A stretch of DNA of 64,000 bases. It comes from Luidia sarsii (taxonomy: Eukaryota; Echinodermata; Asteroidea; Paxillosida; Luidiidae). A program made the translations under genes and the position numbers. Below, piece after piece: positions 22,405-33,866 of this stretch. The notes beneath the pieces were generated by a model. That model was given only the letters and a program-made list of their open reading frames with translations, was not told the origin of the DNA and did no database searches. Positions within the stretch are counted from its first letter, which is position 1; each line of letters begins with the position of its first letter. The DNA lies in contig OX465114.1 in assembly GCA_949987565.1 (NCBI GenBank), forward strand, positions 8,484,457 through 8,548,456, read 5' to 3'.

Positions 22405-23009
22405 CAACTCCCGCAGGAGCGCGGTGGTTCCTTGTGGACTTGCGAAATCTTGTTTGACGGAACGATTCAACGTCGGCCGTTATCGGATGACCGCGGAATC
22501 TAGCCAAAGTCCTACCATTCCTCCTCTCGCTTCGAGCTTCTAGTTCTGCAGACTCTTCGTTTGTTTGTCTTCATCTGTCACTTTTCGCTGTTCTCCCGTT
22601 CGAGGCTTCCCATTCTGGTATCCCGGCCTTGATCTGACACGGCCCAAATATCTCCGTGCTGCCGATTTGTGTGCTGTTATACTCAAAACGATAAATTGGG
22701 AGTGCCTAAAAACGTTGCGATCCATATAGCAGGACCTGCCTTGAAGGTAACCCCACTTTGTTGCTTCAATTTTGTTGACAAGCTTGTGTCCCGCCCTACT
22801 CCGCTCACCTCCGGGTAGTCTTCATGATGTACATACTCAGAAAGTCTTTATCCTGTAGGTGTATTTCTGCTGCCTCTCTCTCTCTCTCTCTCTATTAGAA
22901 CGTGATTTCCATGCAACCTCTCCATCTATAGCTCCGTCCCAAAAGCGGGCAGTTGTGCATATTTCATAGTCCTCCTGCTCCGGGCGGACTGGTCGACGCT
23001 GCTTGGTTC
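22405..23009. other. No gene recognised
   Basis: Includes a short CTCTCT run near 22873-22894. The frames here match nothing I know. Confidence 0.45.
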
Positions 23010-23395
23010 GTGATGAGAGAGGCAGGGAGGCAGGCAGTGGTGCGAGGGAGGGAGGCAGGCAGGCAGGGGGGAGGAAGGGAGGGAGGCAGGGAGGCAGGGA
23101 GGGAGGCAGGCAGGCAGTGAAAGAGGGAGGGAGGGAGGCAGGGAGAAAGGGAGGGAGGGGGAGGCAGGCAGGCAGGCAGGTAGGGAGGCAGGCAGGCAGG
23201 CAGGTAGGGAGGCAGGCAGGCAGGCAGTGAGGGAGGGAGGGAGGCAGGCAGGCACACAGGCCGTGAGGGACGGAGTGAGTAAGGGAGGGAGGGAGGGAGG
23301 GAAGGGAGGCAGGCAGGCATGTATGCAGGCCGGGTGGGCGGGCGGACAGGGAGGAAGGGAGGGAGGGGAGAGGGAGGGAAGGGTCGAAGGGTACG
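23010..23395. repeat. GGCAGG/GGGAGG minisatellite
   Basis: Purine-rich GGGAGGCAGGCAGG units, most regular at 23160-23240. The Pro/Leu/Cys-rich minus-strand frames are artefacts. Confidence 0.95.
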
Positions 23396-24302
23396 ACTTA
23401 TGGCCGCGGGTGGGATACTGAATCAATATCCGCGTCTTGCAAATGCACGGACGTGAACCCTTGGTGCAGACTGAAAAGAGAAATGGGGGAGGGGGAGATT
23501 ATAGATGCTGATAAGATCTAGTAACGGTGCAGGATCAGACACCCGCATCAATAGCTCATGGAAAGCGCTGAGAAAACAACTAAGAGTGAATAAGCTTTCT
23601 TAATATAGCAACAACCGTTGACAGATGTCATGGAGTGCTTTCTGTTTCGTGTACGAAAGTTAGTGTTTCGGCGCTATCCGGGAGTTGCATGCGAATCGTC
23701 AGATGGATTAGCATGCACGGCTATCTCGACACGGTAATCGCTCGCTAAGACCTGGACGCCGACGGTTCGCAGCGCCGGAGCCCTCCCTGAAAGAAACGCC
23801 CCCGATCGCCCCTCTCGGTCGTTCAGCTTTCAGTTTGACCTCCCCGCCCCCGTTCCTAATTCCCCACAAACCCCGTCATCATTTCCTCCACCACCACGTC
23901 GGCCTACGTGCGTCCCATATACAAGTAGTCCCCCTACATGACTGTATGCAACGCCAATATTGGTTACAACTGGTGCAGAAATGGCAACTGAGTCTTTTGT
24001 ACAGGGAAAATCTATAAAAAAATTGTTCCAAGTACTCAGGTCATTTTTACAAGGTCAAAAATTTCCAGCACTTCTCTGCCGAAGTTGATTTGTTTTTTAT
24101 CCCCCCCCCCCAAAAAAAAGGCCTCTTGGCTAGTTAATCTACCGGGGTTTTGGGGGGTATTTTTTACCAAGAAATATTCGTTTTTGTTCGATAGTACAAT
24201 CCAAACTTCCCTTTTTTCATTATAAAAAAAAGGTATCCCATTTCCAAATAAAAACAAAAGGTTTCCAATCCCGTTGACAATTCAATTTAGAACAGATCTG
24301 AC
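23396..24302. other. No gene recognised
   Basis: Ordinary sequence with C and A homopolymer runs near 24100-24120. No recognised coding or mobile content. Confidence 0.45.
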
Positions 24303-24305
24303 AGA

Positions 24306-24344
<39 letters not shown>

Positions 24345-24383
24345 ATGATGTTGTCATTGTCGTTGTCATTGTCAATTTTCAAT
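24303..24383. repeat. (TTGTCG)n hexanucleotide array, short
   Basis: GTTGTCGTTGTC units with one TTGATGATG interruption, the same interruption type as in the larger array at 26553. Confidence 0.95.
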
Positions 24384-24508
24384 CAAACGGAACCAAAATA
24401 GTGATACAAAAATGTCAAGGGGGAAACGGTGACTTGGATGAAGAAACGCACGAGAATCTCAAACTGGACGGTCTGATATTTCGAACCAATGTCGGGGAAA
24501 AGATGGGG

Positions 24509-24684
24509 AGTGGAAGGTCACTTTGTGGTGACACCATGATTGTATCTCTCCTCTTTCAAGAGGTAAGGCGACGGGCATAGTACACACTACCCGAAACGTT
24601 GAGTTACCGTGTCTTTCCAGGGCCATACTTCTTGAAATAGAAGAGGCCTATACTCCTACATGGTGTCACCGCAAACCTTCCACT
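24509..24684. mobile_element. Foldback element, family K outer-TIR type
   Basis: Left AGTGGAAGGTCACTTTGTGG, TGACACCATG. Right CATGGTGTCACCGCAAACCT and TCCACT. The inner ACGTTGAGTTACCG is a diverged hairpin arm. Confidence 0.7.
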
Positions 24685-24826
24685 AATTTTTTTTCTACAA
24701 TGCAAACCTTCAAGTCTTATCTAAAAGATGGCGACTTAGAAACTGTATAGGACTGACATTTCGAACCTATAGAACCTAATTTCAAAGGAAGGACCTTTCA
24801 AAGAAGCTTTGATATTTGTGACCCGG

Positions 24827-25051
24827 CACAGCATAATGAGGAATAACCCCACTTTTCAGATTTTGAGATTTTCTAATGATGTGAAAGAGTATACCATTAA
24901 TTTTCAAATGATATCAAAATATAATATCCTCTAATACTTAAAAATTCCGAAAATACAAAAATAAGAAAATTGATTTGTAATCGAATTGTGAAGATACTTT
25001 AACTTCAGGCGTTTCGGTGGGATATTTCTCATATCGTTGTGCCAGGTCACA
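24827..25051. mobile_element. MITE, family E, internally deleted copy
   Basis: TGTGACCCGGCACAGCATAA to CGTTGTGCCAGGTCACA, 225 bp instead of about 460. The middle of the family interior is missing. Confidence 0.8.
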
Positions 25052-25209
25052 TTTTCATCTGCTTTCCTCTGCTCCTCGTCCTCTCCATGTCCCCCCCCCG
25101 TCAAAGTCAAGTTTTCCTTAACCCCTCCTTTCTCGGAGGATGTGACCAAGGAATTCCAATCGTTCGGGTTTTGTTTTACTCGCCAGCTTTCTGATCACCT
25201 CCGCTCTGT

Positions 25210-25581
25210 CAAAGGCCCTTTACAACATTGGTAAAGGTCAATAGATTGCCACAGTTTGTGTGTTAAACCATTACACATCCTCAAAAAGCAATCCTGCGAA
25301 GGTTTTAGCTCAAATGGTGAAGTAGAAAAAGGTAAACAAGTCACGGTTTTTGCACTATTCTCTAGTGTAAGAAATAGTTTATGACTAGTTTACGAGTTTA
25401 TGATAGTTTACGAGTAATGAACTATTTGTCGATGTTTGAAGATTTCTAGGGAAGTACAGCATGCCAGACCGTAAGATTTCAACATGAGGATTCTATCATG
25501 ACCATCTACAAACTGTGTAAATTAGAAGGAAATCTGTGGACATCGATGTTTTCCGATCTTCCCAATGTTGTATTGGGCCTC
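25210..25581 (-). mobile_element. MITE, family D copy 3
   Basis: AAAGGCCCTTTACAACATTGG at the left, CCCAATGTTGTATTGGGCCT at the right. Interior in reverse orientation (TCCTGCGAAGGTTTTAGCTC, TCTGTGGACATCGATG). Confidence 0.8.
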
Positions 25582-26035
25582 CAAGTACCTCCTCATTACA
25601 TTACTCACTCTGTCCACACGGGAAGGGGGTTCGCGAATTCGGGCATAAATAAAAAAATCCCTCAAAAGGTTGACAAGCATTTTGCCTCTCTTCCCCCCCC
25701 CACGTACAAAAGGCAAAGTTGAAGGCGCCGACTTGATGTATAGGCCGCGTGGTAAGCTGCGTCCGCAGTGTTTTGTCGTGTTGTACATTAGCTCGGCTCT
25801 CTTGAAAAGCACAAAGAAATAATAATTGCGGAACCGAAACGGCTTCGCTACCCCCACGGGCGTGATACTCGAAGTCACGCCTAATGCAGTAGAAAAGGGA
25901 CTCGCCCTCATTTTTAATGCGTGCTGCGGTACTTTCAAAAGGGAGACCCCAGCAGTATTTTTTTTTTGCAGCTTCGATCGGAATTGAATTAAAAATGAAA
26001 TTCTGGAGCATTTGAAGTAACGTATTATAGCCCTT
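25582..26035. other. No gene recognised
   Basis: Overlapping minus-strand frames here (to about 150-200 codons) run across the adjoining MITE and contain no recognised domain. Confidence 0.4.
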
Positions 26036-26374
26036 CTTAAAGGGATTGCGCAACATTGGTCGAGGTCAAAGAATAGCTTCCATACGTTGTCGGATCCAAC
26101 ATAATTATGCATGAAATAGCACACCTATGAAAATTTCAGCTCAATCCGCCAACCGAGAAAATGCAGCTTTCAACGAATTATTCCCCAAAAACGTTTAGAT
26201 CTCGGTGAGACGTAACCCATTTTTTTTTTCTTTTCTCCCCAAAATTCAGCATTTTAGGCAGAAAAAATAATTTCAGTGCGAGGTTTCTACTACATGTATA
26301 ACTATCTTCAAACTGTATAAGTTTCATGTAAATCTGTGAACATTTCTTTTTTTCGATTTTACCAATGTTGTGCA
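26036..26374 (-). mobile_element. MITE, family C copy 4
   Basis: Begins TTAAAGGGATTGCGCAACAT and continues with the family C interior in reverse (GACCTCGACC complement, TCTCGGTGAGACGT). Ends TTTACCAATGTTGTGCAG. Confidence 0.75.
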
Positions 26375-26440
26375 GATTTTACGTATTTCATGTTGTGCGA
26401 ATTATGTATTTCATTGATATCCACCAAGAGTATTTTGGGT

Positions 26441-26552
26441 TGTTTAAAGCCCCTACACAACATTGGTAAGATCGAAAAACAGAAATGTTCACAGATTTAC
26501 ATGAAACTTATACAGTTTGAAGATGGTTGTAGTAGAAACCTCGCACTGAAAT
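26441..26552 (+). mobile_element. MITE, family C fragment, cut by a hexanucleotide array
   Basis: TTTAAAGCCCCTACACAACA to CTCGCACTGAAATG, then abruptly TTGTCATTG repeats. Only the first ~110 bp of the element remain. Confidence 0.8.
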
Positions 26553-26681
26553 GTTGTCATTGTTGATGATGTTGTCGTTGTCGTTGTCATTGTCGTTGTC
26601 GTTGTTGTTGTTGTTGTTGTTGTTGTCATTGTTGATGATGTTGTCGCTGTCGTTGTCATTGTCGTTGTCGTTGTTGTTGGT

Positions 26682-26742
<61 letters not shown>

Positions 26743-26754
26743 CTGTCGTTGTTC

Positions 26755-26793
<39 letters not shown>

Positions 26794-26837
26794 CCGTTGT
26801 CGTTGTCTTTGTTGTCATTGTTGATGATGATGATGTG
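26553..26837. repeat. (TTGTCG)n hexanucleotide array, about 285 bp
   Basis: TTGTCG units with TTGTTG and TTGATGATG interruptions. Stop-free, so it gives long Leu/Ser or Thr frames that are artefacts. Confidence 0.97.
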
Positions 26838-27302
26838 GGTTTTTCTTCTGTTCCTGCCAAATTACAGGTATTAGATGTTGTGACATTTCAATGCGTTGAG
26901 ATTAAATGTGCTTCATTTTGTTTTGCTAGTCGGCGCAGCGTGTTGTCTTAACGGCTTCGCTACATCATTCTGTCGGGGTTTTTTTTCCCGCTCGCGTGAG
27001 TGCTTCGTGCGGCGTAGGCAAGCAAGAATGGGTCCGCGTTGTATGAAGGTCGTGTCTTAAACGTCCGCTGGCCTTGACTGTAGATAGCTCACCGTATCTG
27101 CCAAGCATGACGTCCACACTATGGCCACAATGGTAATCAGTTCAGATTGAAGGCCGCGGTGAACGCAGGGAGGAGCTTTGTGGAGGGGGGGGTATTGGCT
27201 AAGTACTTGTGCACGGCTAGATGCGCTACAAGGCATTATAGAACCGGTCTAAATTGACCGCCGTGGCGATGTCTGTGCCAGGGGCTTCATTTGTGACGGG
27301 GG
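26838..27302. other. No gene recognised
   Basis: Mixed sequence with no recognised repeat or coding feature. Confidence 0.45.
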
Positions 27303-27307
27303 TGGAG

Positions 27308-27340
<33 letters not shown>

Positions 27341-27530
27341 GTAGAGGGGGAGATGGAGAGAGGGGGAGGGGAGAGAGTTGGGAGAGAGAGGGGGAACGGG
27401 AGAGAGAGGGACAGAGAGACGAGTGGGAGAGAGAGAGGGAGAGAGATGGAAGAAATAGGAGGAGGAGGGGAGAGGAGGCAGAGCGGGGGAGAGGGAGAGA
27501 GTTAGATAGGTAGAGAGGGAGAGAGGTACA
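27303..27530. repeat. GA-rich microsatellite tract
   Basis: GAGAGA runs with GGGGGAGAG interruptions, purines on the + strand. Confidence 0.92.
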
Positions 27531-27754
27531 TGTGATAAAGGTAGAGAATGTTATCCTTAAACCTGGACCAAAGGAAAAGTTGGGGTTCATTGAGGAATAT
27601 TTTCCCAAAAAGGAGCATCTTCTCCAAAAATCAAAGCCAGAGCTAGAGGTTGTGCTGTCCGTTTTCACGCCTAGAACTTCAAGAAGAGTGACAGGAAATC
27701 CAATCAGGGTTTGCCCAACTCATCTGCTGATTAAAACAAACAATTATAGGCAAC

Positions 27755-27833
27755 TCTGGCGGGGGGTTTGAACCCGCGACCCCTGCTTTCTAGTGCAGAC
27801 GCCTTACCCACTGCACTACCGCGCTGGTCGAGG
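27755..27833 (-). pseudogene. tRNA-derived sequence (Ser-like) or SINE head
   Basis: On the minus strand an A-box TAGTGCAGTGGG, an arm CTGC/GCAG around CTAGAA, and a B-box GGTTCAAACCC lie in tRNA order, so internal pol III promoter motifs are intact. The anticodon loop has 8 bases, the long Ser variable arm is absent, and the acceptor ends do not pair. A SINE head or pseudogene is more likely than a functional tRNA. A related relic is at 31690. Confidence 0.6.
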
Positions 27834-29718
27834 TCTTGCGTAGCGGCGGATACCGCGTTGATTCATCGATGGTATGATGTTTTGAGTGGAGAAGATTCTA
27901 TGAGGGTTTGCCTATTGTTGTGTTGCGGGATCAGAAAGGCTTTGCTCTTCAGACTTTCACACTTTTCACATTGGACTAAGTTCACTCTCATGTAGTGGCA
28001 ACAATATACAGCACTCATTTATTACATTCAACGCAGCATCTAGCAATTGTACTCTGATCCATAAACAGTCTTCGCTCTTTACTCTCCTAGCAAGAGTGGT
28101 CCTCCCATGTATATCACTAGTCTAAGAAGTTGGTGGTGTGGCCTAAAGAAGTAGGTGACCTATAATTATAATACAAAACTTAAATGATGGAGGATAGAGT
28201 GCCTGGTCAACAGGTTTCAATGCAGGTCTGGTCAGAAGGTTTCTAGGAAAGTGGTCAGTGGTCAGTGGAATGGGTCCAGGATAATTGAGTCATGTGTAGT
28301 AGTGGGCTGAAGTGGGCTGAAGGTTACTAGGTAAGGGGGGTCAAGATAGTTAGGGTTGACTAAAACATAACACTATGCTCGACGTACTAAAACTACTGAC
28401 TGCTCAGTGCTTTGTCCGATTGCCTATACTGATGCCTCAAAAGGAAGTTGAGACATAGCCGGAGCCCGTGCCATTAGCGAGGTGTTGGAGAAGTGGCCAG
28501 TGGTGAACGAACGACAATGGTTCAGACACAATGGCGGCATCAGATGTTGTTTCCCCCTGAAGTTGAAAAAAAAAGAAAAACCGTGGAAGGATTGACGGCA
28601 ATGGGCCCGTCGCCCTTACCTGCGAGCGCGCACGTGCAAGGAGAGACTTTAAAAAAAACGCCGCTCCCAGTCGTCCGTATTGTTTGTCCACGATATTTAT
28701 TTGTTCAGCACGGGCAGTGCCGTTGCCATTTCAATAGTCTACTCCCATGCAGCCTGTGAAATGAAAACACGTATATTTTCCTTCCATTTCATTCTTCTTC
28801 TTCTTCTTCTTTTTTCCCTGCTGCCTTCTTGATGTCTTCATTTGTCACCGTTGACCATTTGCAGCTCTCGCCGTGAAAGCGTGAAATGTCAGATGTCGTT
28901 CATAGGCCCTCCGTGCATGTTGCGTTTGGCTCGGCCGTTTAGGTCGGCGCTCGATCGATCGCTCGGCCGCTCACGAACACTTACGGAAGCACCTGAGTGT
29001 CGTCCAACATGGCAGCATTTGATTCATCTCGCCAAGTCGGCATACTAGAGAGGTGTAGGCCCTAGTGCAACGGATTCGTAGGGTCAGGAAGAAACGCGAA
29101 GGAAAATTCGATTTTCTAGTATTAAAATCATCATTATATACTTTTGGGGGTCCATACGGATGGTGCTGTCCAGAAATGAGTACTACTCGGAATATGAATG
29201 GGTCATTTTTGTGAGTATCAAAGACTTTGAAATACAAATAAATTAGTCTCAATGTAGGGTATATCAAAACGTGGGTGCATGGTGTCGGAAATAGACTTCA
29301 TTTTGGACTTGAGCCTATTGAACGCAGCGTTGGGAAAGCGAACAGCGCCATCAATACGCAGGTACTGCGAAGCGGCGGAATGACCACTTACCATTACGGA
29401 TAGCTAAAAGTGTATGCGTATACGCGTATCCGTTCGCGTGCGAAATCTCTCTAATAAATTATCGCCACATCGTGTCGACACGTACGGATAATCTTTCTCA
29501 CCATGTCGACCCATCTACCCTTACAAGTCGTCCTGTGTGAGATAGATTATCTTGCCAAGTCGTTTGTCAAAAAACTCGATGTCGACTTGGGCTATGTTGC
29601 TTAGAAAAACGAGTATGTCGTCATGTAGTCGTAAAGTATATTGACAAGACGACCTCTCAAAAAGTACATGACGTCATGGCAATATGAATTATGTGGACTT
29701 GACAAAATCACAACATTT
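27834..29718. other. No gene recognised
   Basis: Ordinary sequence with a (TTC)n run near 28793-28812. Open frames are short on both strands and unrecognised. Confidence 0.45.
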
Positions 29719-29806
29719 TGTGGGCTCGGCGTTTCGATCCTAGCAGGACCTTTCTCAAAGGCAGAGATTTGCATTTTGGTAATTTTAGTCAGTATTTTTG
29801 TATACG
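29719..29806 (-). mobile_element. Family B copy, half palindrome plus tail
   Basis: GGGCTCGGCGTTTCGATCC, TAGCAGGACCTTTCTCAAAG, then the tail in reverse (TTTGCATTTTGGTAATTTTA). Confidence 0.75.
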
Positions 29807-30573
29807 ACTTCACAATATGTAATGATTTTATTTTTCATGTCGCTAAGTAGGATGGCGCTTTAGGGCTTCCGTAGACAATATGGCCGCCACGATAGTTGCC
29901 ATGGAGGAGGGGAGGGACCCCGAACTGGTGCAAAATGTACACGGTTTAGTCTATCTGGCCTGCCTGTCTTGGCGACCGTCCATCGCCACCCGTGACGCAA
30001 ATCGATGATTACTGCTCCCGTTCCCCGGATTTGACTGACAGGGCCTTTCGGGACTCCTCCTTCCCTTTTAATGGCCTGGAGATGATGACCGGCGGGGGGG
30101 ATGGGATAGCGAGACCAAGGACACGGAAGTCACACGTTTCATTGCCGCGGCCGGTTCACCCGAGTCCAAGCAGGCCTGCAGTAATACATGTAGTACATGT
30201 AGAACGGCGTTCGCGATTGATTAGATCGAGCCGAGGTCGCACCTGGGAACTTGTTGAGAGAGCGTTCCCCTCCGTCTCTCCACTCCCAACTGGCAGATTT
30301 AAAGGGAAGAGGGGGGTTATCTCCCGTCCTATCCACAAGCATACCAACATCATCCCTATCATTTTGTACACAGTCATGCATGGAAATTAGAAGATACAAA
30401 TGTGTGTAGAGTATGTGTACGTTATTGTGCCAGTGTTGTGTAAATGGTGATCTCGGCCCGATTTCTTAGAACTTCTTAAGCCTGAAAAATTGCTCAGCAA
30501 GAATTTATTCCCTGGTTAAAACGAGTTTGATTCTTTGTGTCAATCTGATTCATTTGAGGGCGGTTTGTCGTGC
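29807..30573. other. No gene recognised
   Basis: GC-richer patch at about 30060-30310 with overlapping frames on both strands. None is recognised and no splice context was convincing. Confidence 0.4.
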
Positions 30574-30869
30574 TTTAAGGAAACCATCCATGTCCACAGA
30601 TTTCCTTCTAATTTACACAGTTTGTAGATGGTCATGCTATAAATATGTTGAAATATTACGGTCTGGTATGCTGTACTTCTCGAGAAGTCTTCACTCAAAC
30701 ATCGACTGCGAAACCAGTGACGTATTTTTTGTTTGCCTTTTTCGTCTTTCTCAGATGACCATTTGAGCTTAAACTTTCGCAGGATTTCTTTTTTGGAATG
30801 CATGACTGTTTAATGATTGAACACAAACTGTGGCAATCTTTGGATTTTTACCAATGTTGTATAAGGCCT
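30574..30869 (+). mobile_element. MITE, family D copy 4 (5' part truncated)
   Basis: Starts within CCATGTCCACAGATTTCCTT and ends TTTTTACCAATGTTGTATAA GGCC. It lacks the left terminus and part of the palindromic middle. Directly followed by a family C element. Confidence 0.7.
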
Positions 30870-31345
30870 TTAAACACTTTATACACTTTGAAGATGGTTA
30901 TAGTAGAAACCTCTCACTGAAATATATAATTTCTGCCTAAAATGTTGTATTTAGGGAGAAAAGAGTAAAAGAAATCGTTTACGTCTCACCGAGATCTAAA
31001 CTATTTTTCGGAACAGTACAGCGTCGAATGCTGCATTATCGCAAAACAAATAAAACGGTTTTCACGATTTTCTCGAGACTCGGTTGGCGGATTGAGCTGA
31101 AATTTTCACAGGTGTGCTATTTCATGCATATGTTGGATCAGGCAACGTACGGATGCTATTCTTTGACCTCGACCAATATCTGTAAAATGTGTGGATCCCG
31201 CAAGGCCTTACCAAGCAACATAACTCGACTTAGCCTACGATTGATAACTCATGGTAAGATGTGAACGACCGCGAATGTTTCCGCGCACGGCTCGCCGCCT
31301 AGCGATTGATCGTCAGCCACGATGAGTTCGGCGAAATCGACCGCT
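30870..31345 (+). mobile_element. MITE, family C copy 5, with extra right block
   Basis: Collinear with the copy at 21678, including GGATCCCGCAAGGCC and GATCGTCAGCC. It then ends in GTTCGGCGAAATCGACC, which resembles a family J terminus. Confidence 0.65.
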
Positions 31346-31689
31346 GGGGCTCGGTTTGGCTGTGAAAGGCTGGGCCCTCAACGGAAGCTAGATTATTAAT
31401 CACGTCAATGCCTTGGAGCCACATACGCACGGATACGGCGAAGGCCACTTCGCACTAGGTGTGGGAATCAATCGGGCAAAGCATTGAACATGCAGCGCTG
31501 ATCATATTAAGTCCGGTATGAGACGAAACCTCATTGAATTACATTCTCACCGACGCAGGCCCGTTACTGCATTACCTACACTGGACGCCGCATACCTCCT
31601 TGGTATAACCATTCCACCGTGGTATAACCATCACCGCCATGCATAATAATTATTCGAATCCGCCACGCGGCCTCGGCATAGCGCCTCCG

Positions 31690-31775
31690 GCTTGTGGGGT
31701 CGAAGATGGGTACGGTACAAGACGTCTGCACTAGAATGCTGGGGGTGACGGGTTCGAATCCTGGCTGCGTTGATT
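31690..31775 (+). pseudogene. tRNA-derived relic related to 27755-27833
   Basis: GTCTGCACTAGAATGCTGGG and a B-box GGGTTCGAATCC match the minus-strand relic at 27755 in order and spacing. The A-box region is diverged. Probably a SINE head. Confidence 0.5.
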
Positions 31776-33148
31776 TCAGGCGGGCATTCGGATGAAGCAC
31801 AGAGTATCCACTGCTGATAGCCATACGTCGATGAGGGCAATTGCCCTCGTTCAGCCACATTCTCCTCGTCTAAAAAACGAAAAAAAAAACGACAGCAATC
31901 GGATACACCAATGATTACTGATGTGCACAATTTGCGGTGACTTCATTAATGAAACAGAATTAATATGTACAATACAGAGATAATTGCGGAGCAACATTAA
32001 AGAAGATGAAGTATACAAATTAGGTCGACGGACACTTACAAGCATAGAAGACCGGTGCAGACACAAGGCTGGAGGCTAACACAGCAGTCCCAAAGGAACA
32101 TACAAAATTAAGGCCCCCCAAAAAACAAAGGAGAACAATATAAGGAAACGCAAAGAAAGAAGAATGACCACCGCCCTATTGCCTGCTTCGGTCTTATATA
32201 CCGGTACGTTGTGTCCGCGTGCCGGGGCACCCTTATTTCAATAACATAACCTTATTTAAATAACAATAATATACACAACTGAAAAAGGCCTATCGTGCGC
32301 CCTCGACCATAGGGGGCGTCTTAAAGTGTCATTTTGTTACATTATAAGTCTTTTTTCGAGAAGGTGTATGGCTCTGAGAAGAGCCCCTAGCCCCTTCTAA
32401 AAAAAAAAGATGGTTTCATTTCATTTCATTTATTATTCTCAAGGCATCAGCAAGAACAAACAATGACAACACAATACAAATGCAATGGCAACAGCCTTGA
32501 CGGACTACCAAATGCGAACTCAATCACAATCAAGTGGCTCTCCAATGGTGACCATGCGTCACAAACAGATAATCACGACAATCAGAAAACAATAATTCAA
32601 GGATAAAAAAAGCGAGTAAATAAGAGTGTTCACTAATTGAAAGTGCTAGGACAATTTCGAAAAATGGGATATATTGCAAACCTTTGCAGCTCTTATCTAC
32701 GACCGACCGAATTGGGAAGTTTGGAAGATAATAGTATAGTAGTAGTACCCGCTACGGACGTGTATGACTGCACAATACCCTGATGGCCGCCTGTCAAGTT
32801 TAATTTACGCAGTGGAGCCCAGATGTGGTACGTATTGGTGATACACGTGTCCACGCTAATCCGTGAAAGGGGAGAGAGGACAGGGGGAATGCAATCCCTA
32901 TACCAACTGAACCGTGCACAATCTAACGAGAGGAATTTAAATTGAGACAGATACCTCGAAATTAAAAATACGAAACGTGGATGCGAAAGCGCTTTAATAG
33001 TTAACAGCCACAGAAAACCACAGATAAGATTAGACCTCGTGTTAATTAGAACGCACTATATATACATGTACTTTCGGAATGATGCAGGCGTGATCTTATC
33101 AGAGTCCGGTACAAGCTGATAAGTTGATGATTCATTTCCTCGGACAAT
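31776..33148. other. Possible LINE-type 3' tail; otherwise unrecognised
   Basis: A TTTCATTTCATTTCATTTAT run at about 32414-32433 resembles the repeated tail of CR1/RTE-like retrotransposons read on the minus strand. No reverse transcriptase frame was found beside it, so this is weak. The remainder is AT-rich with short frames only. Confidence 0.25.
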
Positions 33149-33402
33149 TGTGTCCCGGCACAGCGACATGAGGAATATCCCACCAAAACACCTTTCGAGT
33201 AAACAACGCCTGAAGTCAAAGTATCTTCTCAATTCGATTAAAAATCAATTTTCTTTTTTGTGTGTGGTATTTTTGGAAAGTTAATGTATTGTCGGAAATT
33301 TTGATATCATTTGAAAGCTAATGGTACACTCTTTCACATCATTAGAAAATCTCAAAATCTCAGAAGTGGTGGTTATTCCTCATTATGATGTACCGGGTCA
33401 CA
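33149..33402. mobile_element. MITE, family E, internally deleted copy
   Basis: TGTCCCGGCACAGCGACATG to GATGTACCGGGTCACA, about 254 bp. Missing the middle of the element. Confidence 0.8.
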
Positions 33403-33404
33403 TA

Positions 33405-33814
33405 TGTGACCTGGCACAGCGACATGAGGAATATCCCACCAAAACACTTTTTGAGTAAACAACTTTTCGGAAAGTTAATGTATTGGAGGATATTATGTCC
33501 AAAGGATTTTTCCGAAATCCGTCTCTAAATGTTGAAAAAATAGGATTTCGGGGGAGTGTTTGCGTACTGTTTTCATGAAAATGTAAAGTTCCCGCCTTTT
33601 TGAATGGCCGCTTTGGAGGAGTTAGAATGGTGCTGCTATATTGTGTCTGGTACCAAATGAACGAGCGAAGTCCCCTTGTACTATTCACAACAAAGTTCAC
33701 ACTGAAATAATTTTGATATCATTTGAAAGCTAATGGTATACTCTTTCACATCATTAGAAAATCTCAAAATCTCAAAAGTGAGGGTTATTCCTCATTATGC
33801 TGTGCCGGGTCACA
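33405..33814 (+). mobile_element. MITE, family E, near-complete copy in tandem with the previous one
   Basis: TGTGACCTGGCACAGCGACA to GCTGTGCCGGGTCACA, separated from the preceding copy by only TA (33403-33404). Followed by TA. A short 5' internal deletion before TTTTCGGAAAGTTAATG. Confidence 0.85.
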
Positions 33815-33866
33815 TATAGCGCGATGTTGCAAAGGCAGTGATCTTATTTTCCATGTCCTTGGAAAA

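Noticed and set aside
26489..26860. Poly-Thr frame
   Set aside because: Translation of the (TTGTCG)n array.
27755..27833. Functional tRNA gene
   Set aside because: 8-base anticodon loop, no long variable arm for Ser and unpaired acceptor ends.
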